From contig NC_049979.1 in the NCBI RefSeq assembly GCF_000003815.2, positions 3,063,353-3,127,352 on the forward strand: a stretch of DNA of 64,000 bases, given 5' to 3'. This stretch comes from Branchiostoma floridae (lineage: Eukaryota; Chordata; Leptocardii; Amphioxiformes; Branchiostomatidae). Of the stretch, positions 53,250 to 64,000 are shown piece after piece (the first letter of the stretch is position 1; each line of letters starts with the position of its first letter). Position numbers and translations under genes: made by a program. Under the pieces are notes generated by a model. The model was not told where the DNA came from, did not search any database, and saw only the letters and a list, made by a program, of their open reading frames with translations.

Positions 53250-54114
53250 AAACGTTGCATGTTTACATAAGAACGAAAACTTTTGTTGCATAGCAAGGCG
53301 ACCGCGGTATTCGTAATTGTTACACCCCTATATTCCGACACCACAGACAAACACACGCACTCACTATCCAGTTTATCATCTGATTTTACGAGAAAAGTGG
53401 TTTTCTGTTCATCCGTAAGTGTGGGAAAGATGGGGAATTTGAATACAATATAAAAAAAAGTCTTCCAATGTGGGTACGGTTTATAGGATTTGGCCAAAGG
53501 GAAATTGGCCAGTAGAATTCAGTCCACGATAAGGTTAACATACCATGCCACCAGTATGAAACCCTCTAGTTGTCAAACTCCCGTGGCAAATGTTTTCCCT
53601 ATAGCTAGTGTAGTTAGCCAGGTAGACACTATATAGGAGTTAATTCTTTAGACTTTAGTCACACAACACAGGTGTGGCTCTGTGAATCATTGGTCAAAGG
53701 TCTCACATCTGTGATAGTAGTGTTGGTTGTCAGGCTCAATGTAAATAAAATGGACTCCCTTTTTTGTTCTAAGAGGCTGGCTTGTTTGGGCACTCTGAGA
53801 GATCAGCATAAAAACATAGTTTAAGAAGTCTGCACCCTAGGATACACAATCCAGGGCACTATAACTATATACACACAATCTCTATATATATAGAGAGAGA
53901 GAAAGAGAGAGACACTTAATGTTAAGGATAAGGGATATACATGTAACCCTATTTTCCGACACGCCCTAACCATAACATAGGAGGTGTTGTACAAATGTAA
54001 AATAGAGTTTTCCCCTTGGGAACAAGTGTACACATACCTGTATAGGGAATATTCCTACTGCAGGTTGCTTCTCACACAGCTCAGTCGGTCCTAAATTGGT
54101 CAGTGCAAATGTTC
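53250..54114. other. Stretch without recognised genes
   Basis: Short GA/TA repeats at 53880-53912; nothing else supported. Confidence 0.4.
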
Positions 54115-54240
54115 AGGTACGTGGGCTCGGACCTGTAGCTCAGCAATCCAGTACTTCTGGATCAGAAGTTGGAGGGTTCGAATCCCGGCAGTTGTCGCTC
54201 AGCCGACGTGTCTACTGCTGGAAAGAGCTGGTTGTTAGGA
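54115..54240 (+). mobile_element. tRNA-derived SINE head
   Basis: TAGCTCAGCAATCCAG (box A), ACTTC-TGGATCA-GAAGT anticodon arm, GGGTTCGAATCCC (box B). The loop lacks U33 and no acceptor stem closes, so a tRNA gene is unlikely. Confidence 0.6.
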
Positions 54241-55849
54241 GGGGACGTTCGGCCATGTTCCAATGTTTAACAGTTACTACAAGAAACTTCTCTGGTAATG
54301 CCACTAGCGCTTTGAATCCATGCAGAAACTGTTCATAGCCCTTTTCACCATTGGTAAAAAATGATTGTTACACAAGCTAATCTGATTCAAGACGCATTTG
54401 AAACGATGACAAGAAAAAGCCGCTAGTAAGAAAAACCCCTGCCCCATAGCCCAGAGGCACGTCTAGTCGGGTCACATTTTGACCCACAACATACACATTA
54501 ACCACCCAACACCACACCCTCCCAAATGCAACATAACAAACCCATAGATTTTTAAGTAACTACTGTAAGAATTTCAACTCACAAGGAACACATTAAAGAT
54601 CTACCCACCTTTTCTTAAGAAACAGTCCTGGTAACTTCTTTTCCTTATGGTGTCAGCCGATGAAATGACCTGCTACGTGCTCCAACAAGGAAGTTGCCCC
54701 GAAAATGTTACAGTAATAATTAACAACCCCGGCATAGGTGTTTGCTTTGGCAAACACACATGTAGCTAAGCACTGAATAAGCCTCCCGGACTGAACGCTA
54801 ATGAATAACCACACAAAACTCACGGAATGGCCAGTTCTGGTCAGTGTTTTAATCAAACATCTTTCACAAGGTTGAAACAAACATTCTTGCTTACTTTCTT
54901 ACTGTACAAGTATATCTAATTCTGGAACATGACTGTACATGTACTTTGACAGTAGTATTGACAAGAACGTACACCTCACATGACGTAATATCAACAGCAT
55001 CTTATCAGAGCATCTACAGGCCTTAAGACAAACATCTGACACACTTTGTTGGTTCAGCAGTTACCTTACGCAAGCAAGCAGAGCCCTTTGGTTCAAGAGT
55101 TGACTCACAATCTCTTTGCCACAACTCTCAACTTTTCGGAACGTTATTTCTAAGGCCACATCAAATTGGTTGTTTCTTTTTGTGAGTTTTGTCAATGAAG
55201 TGAAGCATCAGTGATTAATGACAAAAGGAGGGTGCATTACTTATTAGATGATTTGAGTATTGAACTGCACGCATCATACACACTGCAAGCCTTTAACAAA
55301 GAGCACATGTCAAGGTTCTCACCACCACCCCTTATTCTGTTGTCTGACAAAAGTTTGGTTGTTTCTTAACTTTTGACAAAAGTTGACATTCTGCCACGAA
55401 AGGCAAATGTTGGAGTTGAGCTTAAATTATGACAGAACAAGATAGAGAGTTGGGTAGAACACTGATCAACTCGAAGAAGATAAACCTAGCATGTATTGCA
55501 TCTCTACACTTCATCAGTATATTGCCATTGTTGCACTTAACTAGTAGAAAACAGTCTGATAAAAGTACCAGTGAGACATGTATGACATCTAGTCTTATGC
55601 CTGATTAATGTTACCTACTCTAATCTAACAGATTCTCTTTGCACGAAGATGAATTTTTCTGCTCTGTCACAGAGAAATGACATTAACTCTTAGAAACTTA
55701 CAAAAGTGACACAAGAACTTCAACTACATGTACCTTTATGTTAGCATTCTGATTCACCATGTAGTCTGGCTACTCTTTCTCTCCAAGACACCTAGCCTTC
55801 TAATATATTTTTTCCCAAAGATTCATTCACGATATTCACTATGTATCAT
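54241..55849. other. Stretch without recognised genes
   Basis: AT-rich; no coding or repeat structure that I can support. Confidence 0.4.
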
Positions 55850-56093
55850 AGGACTGTCTCCAGCTTAACATTTTTTTCTGTCTCACTCATTATTTGAGAC
55901 TGCATGTTACTAATTTCTGTTGTTATTACATGTATTAAATTATGTCATTTCAAGCTCACAAAATACATTTTCATAAATTTCATGTCATAAAATTCAAATT
56001 TCTTTTGGACGAGACTGGGTGAAATCTTTTTCTGTCCCAACAAGCAAATCTCTGTCCTGCGATGGAGGGACAGGTCCTAGAGACAGTCCTGAA
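55850..56093. mobile_element. MITE with GGACTGTCTC ends
   Basis: AGGACTGTCTCCAGC ... GGTCCTAGAGACAGTCCT; interior shared with 43081-43441. Confidence 0.65.
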
Positions 56094-56165
56094 GGCTTGT
56101 TTGTGTCCCTGGTTCATTGGACATTTTATAAGCAACTGGCAGGAAAGAAAACTTGAATGTGACTG

Positions 56166-56588
56166 TATTACCGAGGGGTGAGTACAGGTACAGAAAAGTC
56201 AGGTACAGGTACAGTTCAGGTCCAGAGGATTAGGACCTCAACCTGGACTGGATTGTTTGTGAAAACTTGTGAACTGGCGAATCTCAAAACAATGGTCCAT
56301 TTAATTTTGCTACAAAGGAATCTGTTTGATGGAGTATCAGACTCTCACTGGCATTTTAAAATCCTGTCTTCATGTAAACAATGCTGACTACCAAAGAGTC
56401 TGTACATTTGCCTGTTAACTTAACACTTGGTAGAAATGACTGATACAAATTCTACCCAGCATTGTTTTTTTTTGGACGGTCGGGAAGTGCCCAAACTCCA
56501 TAATCATGATCTGTTCATTTTCGATTTGGTCCAAAATCTAGTCCACTGATTTTTTCAGGTCCGTTTTAGGTCCGGAAATCCCCTACTG
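56166..56588. mobile_element. hAT-like MITE family L
   Basis: GAGGGGTGAGTACAGGTACA ... CCGGAAATCCCCTA; no clear TSD. Confidence 0.65.
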
Positions 56589-57834
56589 AGTGTACCAATT
56601 GCAAGGCACTCAGGTTTTGTTTTCATTAATACGTTTTTTTTCCAGGCAAGCATATTTTTTAAAAAATCCGAGCACCAACAAATTAAACCGGGGTGTCCTT
56701 ATCATCCATAGGAATGGCAACGTAAAGGTATTACTAAGCTATTGCACAATGTTTGCATCATGAACACATACTGGTAACAGAAATACATGTACATGTAGTC
56801 GTTGCACTCAAATGAATCTTTACAATCAGAATCGACATCAACATGATGGAAACACTTACAGTCACAAACTACTTTCATCAATACACATTTTAACAACTTC
56901 TAACTATGGCAGAAAAGTACATTGACAGAATATCCTCCAAACATTTAGAATAAAAATGATCTTGCACTGCATGGACGACACTCTATTACTTTTTCATACC
57001 CATTTCAGAGCAACCCTACTTTTTTATGGTCTTTATCACCAGGGCTGCAGATGCAATGGCCGAGTCGGCAGAGTTGCATTTGGTACCTTGTGAGTTCATT
57101 TTTAAAAAAATTGCGGCCAGTTTTGTACCGGAAAGGTAAATGCTACCCGGCATATATTTTTTTCCTGGCATAATAACCTTCCCGGAGCAAAAACCTGGCT
57201 GCCATGTGTTCAAAATGACGAATGCCACCCCCAGCCCCCTGCAAACAAACTTACGCCAACGCCCACAGAAAGGTCGGTGGAGGATGATAAGGGTTTAGGT
57301 GGCATTATAATCGTATATTTTGTGTCCTATACTGCACAACATAACAGTTACTGTGACGTCTGCCCTGAAGCCAAATCAGTCCTTCTTTAATTATTACATC
57401 TATTGAATGAACTGAAAGAGTATGTTTTTTTAAGACATCTACAATCTTGCCATGATATGTGTCCAACTTTCATGGTTTCTAAAGATTCTTAATATCTGAT
57501 ACAATATCTAAATGTGTATTAATCCAAAATCTGACTCCACCAATGTTACTTCTCCACCTATATTCATTCTGTTGGTCGCTCTAGTGTACTATTTGGCATA
57601 TTTCACAACAACAACAACAACAACAATAGGTGTGTTTGATTCTCTTAAACTCGATCAGTTTTGGCACAATTGGTTACAGATAACTTATTATCAATCATCA
57701 ATGTTTTAAGTTCATGATCAGACTGCTCCTACATGTAATACTGCCACACTCTTCAAGCATCTGCAGACATCACCACCCCTGGTAGTTGAACTTGAAAATG
57801 CAGTTCTGAGGACCATTCTCTTCAGCACATCATG

Positions 57835-58252
57835 AGGCCAATGTTGATTTGATTGTATGGATCTGCACGGGCATCGATTATTGGCATCCCCCCCCCCCCA
57901 AAGTTTTCAATTGTACTGTATATCGTAAAAAGCTCCTGTAAAATGAGCAAATATATGCCGTAGATTGCAAAAATTTCATACGGATACTAATATCATACAA
58001 TGACAAAGTCAATTCTAAGGTCAATGAAGAATATGTGAACGACAATCAAGGCTCTTTTATTTGGTATATCATACTCTGTGATTTTATTCATTTAAAGTCA
58101 TCATTTTGTCCAACATTCCTGACCACTTAGATTTCATAATGAAGGCAACTTTTTGGGGGGATGGGGGGGGGCGCAAGTTTTATTTTATTTTCACGCTTTC
58201 ATCAATTTGGGGTTCCCAGAGGATGATCCATATAATCGAAACAACATGGCCT
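57835..58252. mobile_element. MITE family K
   Basis: AGGCCAATGTTGATTTGATT and inverse AGGCCATGTTGTTTCGATTA; poly-C and poly-G tracts inside. Confidence 0.75.
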
Positions 58253-58286
58253 ACCTTATCAAGAGAAAAAAATATTCACTGTGGAC

Positions 58287-58705
58287 TAGGGGTGGGTACC
58301 GGGACAGGAAATTCAGGTCCAGGTACTGTACAGCCCAGGTCCAGAAGATCAGGGTTCCAGACCTGAACCTGATTGTCTGTGAATGAGCGATACACAAAAA
58401 AATGGTCCATTTCCCTTCAAAGGATTCTGTTTAGTGACTTCTATTTACCTTTTTAATATCCTATCTTCATGTAAAGACTGTACAAACACTTCATGTTTGA
58501 CTGTAGAAACTTGGTAAACGACCGAAAACTCCCCTTTACTTCGCTCTTGTTATTTCCTTGGGCCACAAAATGCGAGAACGCCTGCTGATATAATCTGTTC
58601 ATTTTTTAATCTGTCCAAGATCTGGTCCACTGATTTTTTCAGGTCCATTTTTTCTGAACCGGTCCAACAAAAAAAAAAATAGTTTTGTACCGGTACCCAC
58701 CCCTA
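58287..58705. mobile_element. hAT-like MITE family L, complete
   Basis: 419 bp, TAGGGGTGGGTACCGG / CCGGTACCCACCCCTA; flanks CTGTGGAC (58279-58286) and CTTTGGAC (58706-58713), 7 of 8 identical. TAGGG ends and 8-bp TSD fit hAT. Confidence 0.88.
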
Positions 58706-59520
58706 CTTTGGACACATCTAGTGCCTAGCAAGGACGGTAAACACCCCCCCTCCCGACTACATTGTACTTTCAAACAGTTTGTATTGCTGGGTAAAGCTTG
58801 AACGTCTGCAGACTCTTATCAATAAACCAATCCGTCAATAAAACGATCAAACACTAATCAATAAATACAATAAATACATATCTGAAGCACAATAATCAAC
58901 ATCCTATAGTCACTGACAAGCTTCTTGACATTCATTATTATTATCATCAATACGTTACTGTGTCAGATAAGCTGGACTCCTTTTTAAGTAACAGAAATAC
59001 CAACAACAAATCAAACATGAATGAAACATACATGTACAACGATGAAGCAACTTATTGCTTTAGTACTTAAACTTAAAGAAATTCAAGGCCTAGGAAAAAA
59101 ATGCTGTGTTTCAAGTTACCTGACCAACCCAAGCAAATTCTGCATTTTTTGGTCAGTTGCTAGCAAATGGTATACAATTTTCAATCAAACATCTTGGTCA
59201 CAAAGTTCCAAACAAACTTCCTGTATTTCACACCCTGTTCAATGCTTTGAACAGTTGATGTAAGAAATGTGTACAGACATAGTAAACATTGTACCCCTTT
59301 CTTCAATTAACAACATACTTGACGTAAATGTACATTGTTTTTTGACAATGTTTCTTTTGTATCTTTACAATGTTGAAAATGGTGAATGCTGAAGAATTAC
59401 AGTTTTTAAGACAGTAACCAGAAACACAACAATTGTTTTTGCTAGGCCCTACCAACACAGATGTACTTTCCTGTAGACACTAGTACTGGTGTCCAGGGGT
59501 CTTTAGACAGCGGCGGCGAG

Positions 59521-59814
59521 TCACCCCTCGTTGGTGGGAGGTGGTGTGTGGACCACCTGCGCATCCCCGTGGGAGTTCCAGATCTTGTACTCAGAAGACG
59601 TGAACTCCTTTGCTGCAGGGCAAAAAATTTTCTTACAATGATATCTCAGTTCTGAGGAAGTCTCAACTACTAGTTACTGTTCACATATAGAGGAATACAA
59701 AGCTGCAATATACAGTTAGTGCTAGTGTTAGTTAACTAATCCCTGTTGAAGTTATCATAACATTTATCTATCTATCTATCTATATCTATATAAAAAAAAT
59801 TATGTACAGATAGA

Positions 59815-59850
<36 letters not shown>

Positions 59851-62800
59851 TAGAGAGAGAGATAGATAGATATATATATTGTATTGTACTCAATGGTGGT
59901 GCATCAACCATACAGTATCTGATCATCATTCACATTCTGATCATCATTCACATTCAGTTCCTCAAATCAGTGACATAACCATAGTCATAAAGACTGCAAC
60001 AGAATAACGTTGACAAAGGTATAACATCAACAAACATAAAACAAGAATACTCTCCGAGTCAGTTATTCAATCAAGCAACTGGATAATATATGATAATTTT
60101 GGAAATGGTCAGACATTTCAGATAGCATCCAATACCTTCCGTGACACTGAAGAGATCTGGCAGAAACCGGTTTTTATGTGCTAACTGTAAATATATCCAA
60201 TTCTGAAGACAATTGTTGGATTGTCCAATAGGAAAAAAAGGTAAGACAAAGTCAAGATGAAGTTGATGCAAATCGGAGCCCATTAACTCCTGTAGTTTTA
60301 GTTACAGGAGGTAACGTTTTGTTGTGGGGGTGGGGGCACTATGTCCCAAGAGCTGAAAAGTCCACCTACCCCATTGAGGGTGGGATTGCGCATTCTCTCA
60401 TCATACATAACCTCTCTGACTTCCTGTTTGAAACAATCCAGTTTCTATTTTGTATTGTGCGATATCATAGAATAAGATGGTGTTTGAAATGTCTGTATAT
60501 TTGTCTGTATCAACGCATCCACTTCCGATTCATTCTGCTAGAAATGTGTACGTCTGCCTTACTGATGATAGCCTTGTAGTTAGTTAGAAATGTGTGCCTT
60601 ACTGCCTTGTGGTTAGTTAGAAATGTGTGCGTCTGCCTTACTGATGATAGCCTTGTAGTTAGTTAGAAATGTGTGCGTCTGCCTTACTGATGATAGCCTT
60701 GTAGTTAGTTAGAAATGTGTGCCTTACTGATGATAGCCTTGTAGTTAGTTAGAAATGTGTGCCTTACTGATGATAGCCTTGTAGTTAGTTAGAAATGTGT
60801 GCCTTACTGATGATAGCCTTGTAGTTAGTTAGAAATGTGTGCCTTACTGATGATAGCCTTGTAGTTAGTTAGAAATGTGTGCCTTACTGATGATAGCCTT
60901 GTAGTTAGTTAGAAATGTGTGCCTTACTGATGATAGCCTTGTAGTTAGTTAGAAATGTGTGCCTTACTGATGATAGCCTTGTAGTTAGTTAGAAATGTGT
61001 GCCTTACTGATGATAGCCAGTAGTTAGTTAGAAATGTGTGCCTTACTGATGATAGCCTTGTAGTTAGTTAGAAATGTGTGCCTTACTGATGATAGCCTTG
61101 TAGTTAGTTAGAAATGTGTGCCTTACTGATGATAGCCTTGTAGTTAGTTAGAAATGTGTGCCTTACTGATGATAGCCTTGTAGTTAGTTAGAAATGTGTG
61201 CCTTACTGATGATAGCCTTGAAGTTAGTTAGAAATGTGTGCCTTACTGATGATAGCCTTGTGGTTAGTTAGAAATGTGTGCGTCTGCCTTACTGATGATA
61301 GCCTTGAAGTTAGTTAGAAATGTGTGCCTTACTGATGATAGCCTTGTAGTTAGTTAGAAATGTGTGCCTTACTGATGATAGCCTTGTGCTTGGTTAGAAA
61401 TGTGTGCCTTACTGATGATGGACTTGTGCTTGGTTAGAAATGTCTGTCTTACTGATGATGGACTTGTGCTTGGTGCTGGGGTGGACCTGGATGGAGCGCT
61501 GGTCGATGTAACAGCCGCTCTGCGTGTAGTCGCTCACTCGGAAGTACAGCTGCAACATCGGGGCGAGAAGTCGCATTGTAAGGTTACCATGGAAACCACA
61601 TGTGCAAGGTTACCACAGAAACAACAAAAATAGTGACTGTGCAGAATTGCTTATAGGGGTGGCACCCATCTCCATTTTGAGTAGCCCTTGGGCCACACTT
61701 TTGTGCAAGCCACTACAGCAGAGGGCTGCTTTGCTGGTAGTTTATGTGTGTTTAACTCCCATACTCTTCCTTATTTAGTGCTGAGTGCTAAGCAGAGAAA
61801 GCAGCATGTACTATTTTTAAAGTCTTTGGTATGACTCGGCCTGGGATCGAACTCACAACCTACCTACCGAATGCAAGGCGAACACTCTACCCACTCGGCC
61901 ATTGCACCGGTCGTTAGAATAGAATGCTTAAGCTAACTATAAACCAGAACATGCCTGGTACCTAGGTTATGGTTCTAAACATTTTAGTTTGACCTCTGAT
62001 CTCCCACCTCCACTCTAAGTTACTTCAGTTGATTTTGTTACTTTTCTGTTTACTTATTGTACATGTCAAGATTTGTTGCTTATGTTTTGTATTTATTGTT
62101 TTATGAATTGTAGGACTCCAGGAAGAATAGTGATACTACATTTAGTATCACTAATGGAGATCCAAATAAAACAAACAAACAAACAAACAAACATTTTGCC
62201 TAACGGTTGTATATTTTGCAAATGTATATTGTTACTATTGTATATATCATTGTATTGTATATTGTGTTGCGCTATAAATGTTTTGTACGGGAGGGCAGCC
62301 TACAAAGGTGAATTTTTGCACCTGTTTTGTCCTCCCTTTCACTATGTGTAAAACCCAAACAAACAAACAAACAAACAAACAAACAAACAAACCTGAGCGT
62401 AGGAGTTGAGGCCGGTACAGAAGGGGTCCTCCTGCAGCAGGCTGTGCGGAGGCGTGGCCATGTTGTCTGCAAACGTCACCGTCGCGTTCATCTGGACCTC
62501 CAGCGACTTGGTGGGGAACTTCTGACCTGCAGGTCACGTGGGAGGGGAGAGAAGATTATCGTTCCTCACATTTTCTTTGCAAGTTTCCACAAGTTTCAAA
62601 TTCAATAAGTGTAGCAATAAAAACTATTGCCATGGCGATGGTTTTATCATTTATAAGTTTTAATCATTGTTGTTGTAGGTGTGTTGCATGTTTGTGTTCT
62701 ATGCTTTCGCCTACTGTATGTACGAAGATTGTTTTACACGATGGATGTTTGTAGGGCATTGCTGTTATATTAACAAGAAAGGCCTTCTCTTGTGACGAGT

Positions 62801-63533
62801 GACCTATCATAAATGTTTCTCATTGATTATACAAACGAGGTTCTCAAAAAAGCTATAACTTGAAAAGAAGTCACTTGTAAAGGAGTGCATCTACATGTAA
62901 CCCTCTCAGCTTTCCACCCAATATATAGTAATGTTGGCATCACACAGCAGCAAAATAGCTCGCCCAATCCAACTAGTCTGTGAGCTCTGACTGGACATTT
63001 TCAGCACCAATATAGTCGGCGTATTCTTGTTCGGTGTGCAATTTTTGTCGTTGTTTGCAGGTGACTAAGATCAGTTGGAAGCGCGGTGTGAAGCCTTAAG
63101 CAGCAGCAGTATAATCAAATATGGATACTACTAGTACCTTCTTTGGTCAGTACTGACCATAGTAAAATCTTAGTTGATATCAACCGTACAGCTTCTGCTA
63201 TGTCTAAAGAGTCCTATGCCAGAACGACAGTCTCTACCACATAGGTCACATCTGTAAGCTAACTCATGAGTCTTTTGCAAAGTTCTTTTCTCTTGATCAG
63301 TCTGGCTTCTCCTAATTTTAGCTGCCTGGACAGTGCGCATGGACACTATAATATATAAGACATGTAGTTCTCTCTTTCTGTATCCATATTATATATTGAG
63401 CTTGAGAAAGCATGCAAACAAACAAACAAACAAACAAACAAACAAACCAATGTTCCATGCCAGGATCCTCCTGTCCGCTGACAGAACAGTGGAGCCCACA
63501 GAGGGAGTTGTTTTGTACGTCTGGATCGGGCCC
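59521..63533 (-). CDS. AP5M1: AP-5 complex subunit mu-1, 3' four exons
   Basis: Medium chain of the AP-5 adaptor, which acts at late endosomes/lysosomes in retrieval to the Golgi; this part is the C-terminal mu-homology domain that would contact cargo. Exons (minus): 63533-63448, 62526-62393, 61549-61453, 59612-59521 (stop TGA 59523-59521). Phases agree (2 in; 1, 0, 1), about 135 residues; the N-terminal part lies beyond the window. Key matches to my memory of vertebrate AP5M1: GPI..YKT at the start, WNIGQKFP across the first junction, DPFCTG, LYFRVSDYTQSGCYIDQRS, and SSEYKIWNS near the end. Order and spacing are those of AP5M1 rather than AP-1 to AP-4 mu chains. The donors of the first two exons lead into (TTTG)n and the third donor is part of a minisatellite. 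Confidence 0.92.
59764..59880. repeat. TATC and GA/GATA microsatellites
   Basis: ATCT repeats then GAGA and GATA repeats, in the last AP5M1 intron region downstream side. Confidence 0.9.
60070..60155 (-). ncRNA. Hammerhead-like structured repeat, copy in AP5M1 intron 3
   Basis: Minus strand AGGTATT-GGAT-GCTATCT then GAAATG-TCTGAC-CATTTC; four bases of the CTGACGA box are deleted. Confidence 0.4.
60545..61490 (-). repeat. 40-bp minisatellite made of the AP5M1 exon/intron junction
   Basis: About 23 units. Minus-strand unit carries CATCATCAGTAAGGCACAC and ATTTCTAACTAACTAC. The last unit (61441-61480) is the real junction of exon 61549-61453: CACAAGTCCATCATCA|GTAAGA. A few units have a 6-bp insertion (GTCTGC). 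Confidence 0.97.
61650..61915 (-). mobile_element. tRNA-derived SINE in AP5M1 intron
   Basis: Minus strand: box A TGGCCGAGTGGG, anticodon loop TTGCATT, box B GAGTTCGATCCC, then a non-tRNA body ending with GGAGATGGGTGCCACC. Confidence 0.75.
62343..62392 (-). repeat. (TTTG)n starting at an AP5M1 splice donor
   Basis: Exon ends CAG at 62393; the intron reads GTTTGTTTG for about ten units. Confidence 0.95.
63412..63447 (-). repeat. (TTTG)n starting at a second AP5M1 splice donor
   Basis: Exon ends ATTG at 63448; the intron opens GTTTGTTTG for about eight units. Confidence 0.95.
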
Positions 63534-63635
63534 CTGGACAGAAGACAAGACAGTTTACAGTAGTGGTAAAATGTTGCACAGAAGTTTATGCACATGCAAT
63601 TAACCAATGAAGGCCTGCAAAAGTAGATAGAATGT

Positions 63636-63900
63636 TCCTATAGCTCAACTGGTAGAAGCCTTACAGTGGAGCTCTTGGTTCCATTTGGCTGGACCTGATC
63701 GGCTCAGCTCTTCTCCTTTGGAAGGGACATAAAATAGGGGTCCCATATGCATCTTTGAGGAGTTGCCCAGAGCACGCATGTTGAAATGGGAAGGGCTAAC
63801 AATCCCTCCCTTTACACGACTTTCCTTGCTCTACCCAGGTGTAAAACGGCTACCTGGCTTTGTTTGGAGAGGTACATGTAAAAGACATCCGTGTTGGAAA
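63636..63900 (+). mobile_element. Decayed SINE
   Basis: Box-A-like TAGCTCAACTGGTAGA, then TTTACACGACTTTCC and CACCCAGGTGTAAAA-like body shared with 2365-2590. Confidence 0.6.
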
Positions 63901-64000
63901 ATCGTCTGATCCTGAAAAAAAGTTCCCCTCCGACCCTTCTATAGAAACTTGCTGACCAATGTGCAACTAGGCACAAAAAGGGGAACAACACAACAACAGG

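Overview
This looks like invertebrate-chordate nuclear DNA, most likely amphioxus (Branchiostoma). The genes have many short exons and AT-rich introns, there are two assembly gaps (N at 3209-3618 and 37850-38106), the small non-autonomous DNA transposons are very dense, and the proteins recognised (CDHR5-like cadherin, EGLN/HIF prolyl hydroxylase, type II C-type lectin, AP5M1) are deuterostome-like. Species is inferred from character, not proven. No prokaryotic, viral or CRISPR feature was seen.

Layout. (1) 359-5938, plus strand: the 3' nine exons of a CDHR5-like cadherin. (2) 5939-15536: intergenic, rich in inverted-repeat elements. (3) 15706-22496, minus: a complete five-exon EGLN (HIF prolyl hydroxylase) gene whose exons join in frame to a 390-residue protein. 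(4) 22500-34700: no convincing conventional gene; a large TTCGCGG palindrome, a 69/138-bp satellite, several MITEs, a SINE and a 54-codon repeat ORF. (5) 34765-38658, minus: a C-type lectin with a type II membrane anchor and coiled-coil neck; a decayed CR1-like LINE lies in its first intron. (6) 41296-51358, minus: a complete eight-exon gene for an unrecognised mucin-like type I membrane protein of 463 residues. (7) 53250-59520: repeats only. (8) 59521-63533, minus: the last four exons of AP5M1 (AP-5 complex mu subunit).

The genes do not form a pathway; they are neighbours. The most unusual theme is at their 5' splice sites. Repeats repeatedly coincide with, duplicate or amplify exon/intron junctions: a 23-copy minisatellite in AP5M1 is made from the junction itself, a 22-bp array in the mucin-like gene repeats its exon 7 donor about six times, a hAT-like MITE duplicated the exon 6 donor as its target site, two AP5M1 donors open into (TTTG)n tracts, and MITE ends supply or abut donors in EGLN and the lectin. 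A second theme is several MITE families with perfect 9-bp target-site duplications (Mutator-like), and a dispersed repeat with covarying helices resembling a degenerate hammerhead ribozyme. All exon models were built by hand from splice signals, frame continuity and remembered family patterns; none has transcript support here.
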